Assembly: GCF_901709675.1 (NCBI RefSeq)
Contig: NC_051105.1
Location: 3,773,104-3,837,103, forward strand
Direction of reading: 5' to 3'
Origin: Syngnathus acus
Lineage: Eukaryota; Chordata; Actinopteri; Syngnathiformes; Syngnathidae
Length of the DNA: 64,000 nucleotides
Shown: positions 56,612 through 64,000 of the stretch, piece after piece
How the letters are laid out: every line of letters begins with the position of its first letter
How positions within the stretch are numbered: position 1 is the stretch's first letter
Translations under genes and position numbers: made by a program
The notes under the pieces: generated by a model
Told to the model about the DNA's origin: nothing
The model's database searches: none
What the model saw: the letters and a program-made list of their open reading frames with translations, nothing else

Positions 56612-58861
56612 CTCAACATTTTAATTATTGACTAATGTTTTAAATACAACATGTTTTGTGTAAAAAATATATTTAGTGCAGCACATTTTTGGAGATCTGT
56701 GCCAAGTTGCTTGCAAATACGTAGTTGAATTTAGATGCAAAACAGTTTTTAGTGCAATTTCTTATAAACGTTTGACAAGACAATCACCTTGTTTTAGCAC
56801 CTTCATCTTAAATTGAGGTTCTGAGACTGACAGGAAGGCCAATTTGTCACAAATCCCCAAAACAACAACTGGATGTCAGGTATGACGGACTGTGACTGTC
56901 TTCCAAAGCATAGCTTCAATTTCTTCAGGTTCTACAGGCTGTGATTTTTCCACACAGCAAGCAACATGTCACATCATTCGTGTATGTATGTGTGTGTGTG
57001 TATCGTGGTAAAAAAAAAAATCCATTGGTGTTGCATCTGGATCATTGTAACAAGCAGTTCCACCTCCATCTCGCTGCTGCGGGCACTGAGCGATCCGAGC
57101 AATTCCCTCTTGCTCCGAGTGGTGTTTGTAGTATTTTAGGTGGGTGTGCTGTCGAGCACTGCTGTAGGTGTCATGGAGAAAAAAAAGCAGACAAAAAGCT
57201 TTTTTTTTTTTTTTTTGCAAGAATTGTGTAACAACCCTCCCGCAACCCTTTCAATATACAAACAAGTAAAAAGCATTGGGAAATCGTAAAAAACGGAGAA
57301 AATACAATAATGCTGGATATGCTTTTAAGCTTCTTTGTACTTTTGAAAAATCCATTAAAAGAAGCAGATGAATGGTTTTGCATTCTGCAATTATCTCATT
57401 TGAATACATGGCTGGTGACTTGCCCTCTGAGTGTCACCATGAAATGTGTACACCATAGCTAGTATAGATACGACGTTAACCACATTATTTAATAACTGGT
57501 TTTGCTTCTTTTAAATTTGTGACCAAATATATTGACTCGTTCATATCGTCACTGTTTCAGTGAATTTTGTACAAAAAGCCAAACACTGTGACTGAAGACA
57601 ATAGACATATTTTTAGAGTGTACGCTTTTAACCACTGTTTTATAAATCAACACAGTATTTACATTATTCTTGACTATACTCCATTTTCCGATGCAACTTC
57701 CCAAGATTTTTAGAAAAATCCAGTTGCGATTAGTAGAAAATTGACATTGCTGGTCATAAATAGCTGATTCTGAGCAAAAGATGTATTTTTGGATATAATT
57801 CGTTCCTGGAACGTACATACACATATTTCACAATGTTTTTTTGTTTGTTCGGGGTCGGCAGGGCTTTCAGGGGAAGCTGCTTCCCTTGTGGTCCCTAAGC
57901 AAACGCCACTGCTGTGAAGTGATATTCAGAGCCACTAATGTCTTTATTTTAGTCAGTTTCTACTTTCATTCCTGTTGGCTTGAGTCGCCTCTGTTAATTT
58001 GTATTGCCCAACTTCGTGCAAACAAATTATTTTGACATGGATCTTCTGCAACTATTCAGCTTCGACGTCCATTTTATTGTGCTTTTTCACCAAGCAATGA
58101 CTTTTCCTTTAGCTTCCACATGCTTGTCACTTGCTTCGACACCTGTGCTCTATGTCAGCCATCTCTCCATCTATCCAGCCTCCATCTTCTGATTGCACCC
58201 CAACACAATTGCCCATGCACCCCTTTATTGAGCCCACCCAAGCCCATTTATCATGTCTTTCTTCCCCTCCGCCCAGCCATTCTACTCTGACAGGAAAACG
58301 CAAGGCTCTCACTATCTGAACTGAAACAGGAGGAATATTAAATGCTTAGCCCTCATTGTACCTCGGCGAGCATCTCTATCATCCCCTGGCGTACCCAATA
58401 ACAATGCTTCACTACTTCCATGCACACTGTGTGTACATGCAGATGAGTCTTGACGCCTTTACCTTAATGAATGCTCCCAAGGGGAGGAGCCACTGCGAGA
58501 TGGGAAAAGCCCGCGAGGGAATCTGAGATGCATGCACGGGGATCAGGCACTCGCTGAAATGCAGTGTAATAAAAGCAGTCATTAGGCGGAATTGTTCCAG
58601 TGTATTATCCAAGGCTGGTAACACACAAACACACCATGGAATATGATTTATATTCATGTATTTTTTTATTCGTTTTTTTTCCATTCGTAGATTAGAACTA
58701 ATTTCCAGCCATAAAAATCTTTATCACTTAATGATTAGAAAACAAACATACCGTTGACAAAATAATAAAATGGAAATTAATTTTTAAAATGAATACATTT
58801 ATGTAAAAGACCTTACTACACTTTTAGACACAATTTGGGGATTAAATAATAATAATAATAA

Positions 58862-58946
58862 TCCATCCATTTTCTATATCGAATCGAACCCGCACCCTCC
58901 TAACTGTGAGGCAGAGATGCAAACCAGTGCACCACCATGCCGCCCT
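58862..58946 (-). repeat. Internally deleted fish repeat in an (AAT)n site
   Basis: On the minus strand the head (GGGCGGCATGGTGGTGCACTG, then CTGCCTCACAGTTAGGAGG and GGGTTCGATTCG) is joined directly to the tail GAAAATGGATGGAT of the family seen at 27608. Both flanks are AATAATAAT, consistent with insertion into a microsatellite or duplication of the target. Confidence 0.65.
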
Positions 58947-58959
58947 TAATAATAATAAT

Positions 58960-60270
58960 AATAATTTAGCTAATCTTTTTAAAGTCAATTTTTTCCCTCC
59001 ACATATTCATTGGTGGATGTCATTATGATTGCATTGACATGATTTGGATAACAATATGGAAAATTACTGCATGTTTTTTTTTTAAACTTAAATGCACAAA
59101 AAGAAACAAAAACATTTTCCCAGTATAATCACTAGGATTAGCTAAATTATGCAAAAAACATGATTGAGTTTAACTATATATAAAATGTGGTAAAATAAAA
59201 ATAGGTAAATACATGAATCAATCCCATCACAATAAATTGATTGCAGGAAAAAATATGAATACAAACAGAAAGAATATGACAGTATCCAATAATTCTCTAC
59301 ATGATCCATGGTAGTTATACTTACATCCATCTTTACAGACGCAGAAAAAAGGTTAATAAAATATTTGACTTATCATGTTAAACAGCCTTCTAAAGTCACC
59401 AGATACATAAATCAACAAAACGACACAATACCAACAGGCACTGACGGCTTCGTGAAGAAATGATTTAGCACAGTTACCACCACAGTCGTTTATCTCCTCT
59501 AGGTGTACTAAATTGTCTCATTTGTGGACATGATTTATAGTCGAAAATGGATCCAAGCAAGGTGCTATTTATATCATTAAATAAGTATTGCTTTATGTTT
59601 TTACATATTCTATACTGGGGATTTTGAAAACAATTTTTAGGCTAATGAACATAATGTAAAGAATTAACTTTCCCATAATGCTGCGGTGAGACCGAAGGCA
59701 AGTTGAGCATCTCTGGTGTTGCAATTCCATATAAAGTCAATATAGCTTGCACCGACAGTCAGGAATGTAAGACGAACAGTGTGGAAGAAGCATTTGACAT
59801 GCCGCGACCATGGACGAGCATCCATAAATTTGCTTGTTCATTCATTTTGAAAATGTGAACTGAAGTGCCATATGTGGTGAGAGTATTGACTTGTTTACTG
59901 CTGCTGAACTGTCAACCAAGATAACATTCAGAAGCCAAAGTACCACAACCACCAGCCACCAGACTGACTTGTGATGTTCAAATGAGTGTTTTTCTGTTCA
60001 GGGCGAAGGAGAAGTCTTTCCTCTTCTCCGCACTAGTAGTTCCAGTAGTTCCTCTTCAAACAAACGTACACAGGACAGGCACGTGAGGGCGAGGCAATAT
60101 TACGTGTTTGGTCTGAACCCAGCATGTGTGGCATATGAAGCGAGGCCGTGAGTATTGGGCGGACGGCTGGTCCACGAGTCCACTAGCAGGGAATACCTGT
60201 TAGCCACTCTTAGCATGCCATTTCACAATGGAGTCTTCCAACTTGCTATTGGCTTGCTCCGTGCACTGCA
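58960..60270. other. Intergenic DNA with no gene recognised
   Basis: AT-rich to about 59700, then more balanced. No coding similarity or repeat family recognised. Confidence 0.45.
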
Positions 60271-60280
60271 CATGGCCTAA

Positions 60281-60412
60281 TGCTGCATTCGAGGAAGGTT
60301 TCAATTCGGATTTATCCCACTCGGACCTCCTATAATTCAATGGGGTGTACTCGTGCACTTTTCCTAGTTAAAGTGTGAGAATTCCGACTGCCTACTTTCC
60401 TCAAATGCAGCA
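60281..60412. mobile_element. Short inverted-repeat element (132 bp)
   Basis: Left end TGCTGCATTCGAGGAAGGT and inverted right end TGCTGCATTTGAGGAAAGT are close inverted repeats. It is followed within 120 bp by a longer element with related ends. Confidence 0.7.
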
Positions 60413-60525
60413 CAGCACCTCAGAGAAGATGCATTTTGGGGGGTTGTAGACATGACAAGATAGAGAATAGGTAGAAATGGGATAAAATGTCATTAAGTAA
60501 CTAGCAATTGAAACAAGGCTTCTTA

Positions 60526-61109
60526 TGTTGCATTCGAGGAGAGTGGGACGTCGGACTTTTACCACTTCCAACTAGAAAAAGTGCACTAGAATTCCTTTTT
60601 GAACTGTGAGGTTCAAATTGTGAAGTCAAGGAAAAAAAGGATTCACAAACAAGGAAAAAAAGGATTCACAAACTGACTACAATGTGACGTCACTCGACAA
60701 TGGCGACCGCATGGAGACACAATCTGTGAATGGCAAAATATAATTCCCGAGATTATAACCAAATATTGACCTTCATTCATTTATTATTATATTAATTTAG
60801 TTATTCAAAATAACTTCAAATAACACAACCTGATTTGTTCTGACGGTGTGACGATATGCCGCTAGTCACCTGCATTAGGTTTGGTGAAATGAATGAAATA
60901 GTTTGAAGACATGATACTTCTTTATTTATATAAATAAATAAATGAAATTATGAAGAAGGTTCAAAATGTGTTGTGATAAACGAGAACAACGAACAAGCTA
61001 TCGGAATCGACCATCGTTGTTTTTTACATTCGCCTCCAACGCTTTGAGGTCAGAACTAGGAAAATTCGAATTAATTAAATCTGATTTCCCATCTTCCTCG
61101 AAAACAGCA
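60526..61109. mobile_element. Inverted-repeat element (584 bp) related to the preceding one
   Basis: Left end TGTTGCATTCGAGGAGAGT and inverted right end TGCTGTTTTCGAGGAAGAT. The flanks TTA (left) and TAA (right) may be part of the palindrome or a 3-bp Harbinger-type target. The inside is AT-rich and carries a perfect 23-bp tandem duplication at 60628-60673. No transposase is evident. Confidence 0.6.
60628..60673. repeat. Perfect 23-bp tandem duplication
   Basis: Two identical units beginning AAGGAAAAAAAGGATTC, inside the inverted-repeat element. Confidence 0.9.
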
Positions 61110-61300
61110 TAAATATTGAGATACTCATGCCAGGTGTCTCTGCATGCCCTAATTTTAGCCACACCCAATAATCTGGGCAACTGAATAGATGAAAAAATTA
61201 ATGATTTCACCTTTTCAGTTATCCTGTTAAAATCTATCTCAATAATTCAGTACTAAATTGTTCTTTGTCTTTCAGGACTTATCTTCAAACATATTTAACG

Positions 61301-61457
61301 TACCGTAATTTTCGGACTATAAGTCGCGTTTTTTTTCATAGTTTGGGTGGGGGGGGCGACTTATACTCAGGAGCGACTTATATACATATATATGTTTGCA
61401 TTTTATGGCTGGTGCGACTTATACTCCGGTGCGACTTATAGTCCGAAAATTACGGTA
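61301..61457. mobile_element. Foldback MITE of a second, related family
   Basis: TA-CCGTAATTTTCGGACTATAA at left and the inverse GTCCGAAAATTACGG-TA at right. The inside repeats GGTGCGACTTATACTC. It follows the same design as the GCGCACC family (CCGTA terminus, ACTATAAG-x-CGC subterminus, TA flanks) but has different bases, so it is probably moved by a related transposase. Confidence 0.85.
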
Positions 61458-61779
61458 TTTCAAAACAAAGTGACTTTGCAGGTTCTTTAAAATACATTTT
61501 TTTGAAACGCCCAAGGATGCCCTGCCTGAGGCCGTTGGCTCTCTGCAGGAAGGAGGGCGGCCAACCGGGGTTGGATTCGTCAGACCCCCTCGATTCTTCG
61601 TCGGGGGCCCCCCTGTGTAATTCGACGCATGCTGTTGAAGCTTAGACTATATTGTCTACACTGTGTGTGTATATGTGTGTGCGCTTCTAAAGCCTCCACC
61701 CACCGGTCCAGCCTACATTTGAGCGGATCATGTGATGCGGGGTTAAGTCATTTGCAAGTACAACACAACTCTGTGCAGC

Positions 61780-62010
61780 GCTCCCCATTCATTTCCTGAG
61801 AGCTGCCTGCCTGTGCGCAGCAGCTGAGGCAGAAGGGGAGGGAGCTGCGCGTACACTCACACATTCACACACACACGCACACACATGCACACACACATGC
61901 ACACACACTCTCACACACGTCCATACTCACGATAGCAGAGGAGACGAGGAGAGGGAGAGGAGACCGTGGAAAGGAAAACAGTCTCCACGGCTCTGAAGCT
62001 TCTGACACAA
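61780..62010 (+). promoter_or_regulatory. Candidate promoter / 5' non-coding exon of a downstream gene
   Basis: GC-rich segment with CAGCAGCTGAGGCAGAAGG, a CA microsatellite (61855-61920), then GA-rich GAGGAGAGGGAGAGGAGACC and a possible donor ACAAG/gtctgt at 62006-62013. The next 900 bp are G-rich. By human gene order the next co-oriented gene would be KLF12, which has untranslated 5' exons. There is no direct proof. Confidence 0.25.
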
Positions 62011-62295
62011 GGTCTGTGTGCACTTTACCATTTTACCTCTTCTCTTCCTTCCTCTTTGAGCTGCCGTTGTTGTGATTGTTGTTGTGCGCTTCATTTGTCT
62101 TATGCGTGTGCATGGCTTCAGCTGTCATTGCCCAAGGAGAGATGACAGCTCACCTTATGTGTCACCGCGACACCGCATGTTTCGAATGTGAAGTTTAAAT
62201 TCAGCCTTTTTGCGAGGTGACTTTTAAAGCTGAGCCAAACTTGCGTTGAAGCACAGTGGAAAAGTTTGCCCCCTTCTCAGAAAGAGTTCTGTGCC

Positions 62296-62385
62296 CAGTG
62301 TGTGCGTGTGTGTGTATGTGTGTGAGCTTGTGTGTGTGTGTGTGAGCTTGTGTGTGTGCTTGCATGTGTGCTTGTGTGTGTTGTT
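62296..62385. repeat. (GT)n compound microsatellite
   Basis: Interrupted TGTGTG repeats with TGTGAGCTTG interruptions. Confidence 0.85.
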
Positions 62386-62399
62386 TGCCTACCCGAGCC

Positions 62400-64000
62400 T
62401 GCTGTGTGGCAGCTTAGAGACGGCGACTGTTAGCAACGGGTTAAACATTAGGGCGGCTCGGGTAGCGGGAGGAAGGACACGCGGGGTGGGGGGTAATGGA
62501 GGGGGAGTGTTGCAGGGCTGGGTGTCTTGGATGTCATCGGCAGTGTAGGGTAATAGTCATTGGTATTGATGGGGAGCTGTCAGGGTGGCCAGTAGAGGGA
62601 GAGGACAAGAGAGGGGGACACCATCATTGGGCCAAAGGGGCGGGGTGGGGGGTGTAGCCCTTGGCTGTTATTTTCAATTACAGTGGGGGGGATGAAGGTG
62701 GTCAGATCTGACAGCAAAGGCATTTGTAAACGTAGTGAGGGCAGGCAGGAGGGAGTGAGGGGGGAGGCGATGGGGTGGTGGTGGGCGGGCGAAAGGTGGG
62801 AGGGTGGCCTCTGCTCTGGGGTTTGATGTGGAAACCGAGCGCTGACCTCTGTGACTTTATCCCGACGTTTGCAGAGAGAGGCCCTCGCCGTGACTGTAAC
62901 TGTGTGACAGCTGCGTGTGTGTGCCCGTGTGTGTGTGCGGATGAGACCCCCTGCAGATCACTTGATGTTCAACGAATTAGATTATTAGTGTCCAATTGAA
63001 CTCTTACTTCAATACATTTTCATATTAAGGGCGACGGGATCAGCTCTTGGAGGTCTGTTAGGGTCGCTCACAGGCCGTAACATTTGGCACAACAGCCAAA
63101 TACAACAGAGAAAGAAAAAAAGTCTGTCGTCACAAATATTGTAATGCTCCATCATAACAGGAGGAACGTGCGGGGACATAGCTGACCAGATTTTTTTTTT
63201 TTTAAATCACCAAAAGTGTAGTAGTTCCGTTCCTATGGTAGTGACACAATTCAAATGTGTACAGCACACTTACAGTGTAAGTCAGAACATACTTTTACCG
63301 ATGATCGTGCTGTTTTCAGTCATAATAACAATAAATATTTGTATGAATAAGAGTTTTAGACCAGAAAAAAAGCAGTAGCCTATGGCGATAGCTGACCGTG
63401 TCATCTTAATTAAGACATGTACTTAAAACGCTGCGCAGACTAATAAACCCTTTTGCAAACCTTGTAAATCTGTATCGGACTAAACCAAAGACCTTGAGCA
63501 AAATCAAAGGCGAGATGTTGTCTGTATCTTCTACTAGGCGCGAAGACTGAACCCCGAGGCTGAAAGCAGTTCTCCGTTAAACTGTTTTGTTCCTCATCCC
63601 AAAGTTGGTGTTGACATCATCTAATCATCTGATTGCATGATCAGGCGTTGCAAGGTTCTGATGAGGCAAATACGGATAAATGATGGAAGCTGTTACGGCT
63701 CTGATATGAGAGATTTTTTTAGATCCTTGTATGAACCTTTATTTTGTAACTATTTTTACTATATGAAATAAAAGTTTTGGGGAAAATGCTATCGCCAATA
63801 TTAAACCTTCATTAACTCTCCTTGTAATGTTCAAAAGTACAATTTTATCATTCTTAACTGTTCATAACTGCAAAAATAAAACTTAACACAAAGCACACAG
63901 TGCTTTGGCGCACTTTATTTTTTTTGGAGCATTTCAATTTTTCACAAAAATGTGAAAAGAAGTTTAACTTCATAAAAAGAACAAAATAATGTCCCTTATC
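62400..64000. other. G-rich then AT-rich DNA, no coding exon recognised
   Basis: Bases 62460-62830 contain many G3-G7 runs on the + strand. From 63000 to the edge the sequence is AT-rich. An AATAAA near 63767 has no gene model attached. Confidence 0.4.

Noticed and set aside
63760-63930. AATAAA signals near the right edge as a gene 3' end
   Set aside because: They occur on both strands in AT-rich DNA with no coding exon nearby.

Overview
The window is animal nuclear DNA, almost certainly from a ray-finned fish (probably a percomorph teleost; species not determinable here). The evidence is GT-AG spliced genes encoding vertebrate proteins, short introns (several of 70-110 bp), long AT-rich non-coding stretches, GT/CA microsatellites, and many short inverted-repeat transposons typical of fish genomes. 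There is no bacterial operon structure, CRISPR array or rRNA.

Layout. Bases 1-251 are the last two coding exons of a COMMD6 orthologue (+ strand; the 5' part lies outside the window). After about 2.7 kb of intergenic sequence comes a complete TBC1D4 (AS160) orthologue on the + strand, 2946-28173. It has 23 coding exons giving 1,241 residues in the long form and 1,186 without a 165-bp cassette exon. All exon junctions keep frame. Two PTB domains, the phosphorylation region with the Akt/14-3-3 site, a calmodulin-binding-like helix, the Rab-GAP TBC domain with both catalytic fingers, and a C-terminal coiled coil can be read. COMMD6 and TBC1D4 are adjacent and co-oriented in human too (13q22), so this is conserved synteny.

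From about 30.5 kb to the end (33 kb) I find no protein-coding exon. This interval holds transposon remnants, microsatellites, local tandem duplications, and several GC-balanced, low-repeat islands that look like conserved non-coding elements. In human the next gene in the same orientation beyond TBC1D4 is KLF12. A GC-rich, GA-rich segment at about 61.8-62.0 kb, followed by G-rich DNA, could be a KLF12 5' non-coding exon or promoter; this is inference only.

Most notable observations: (1) the TBC1D4 cassette exon has weak splice sites, symmetric phase and two downstream UGCAUG motifs, suggesting that tissue-regulated splicing of AS160, known in mammalian muscle, also exists in fish; (2) three copies of a foldback MITE share the same captured piece of a second repeat, showing that a composite transposon was mobilised; (3) several inverted-repeat elements can be delimited, one with an 8-bp target duplication (7/8) of hAT type. 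I found no evidence for a wholly new biological system.
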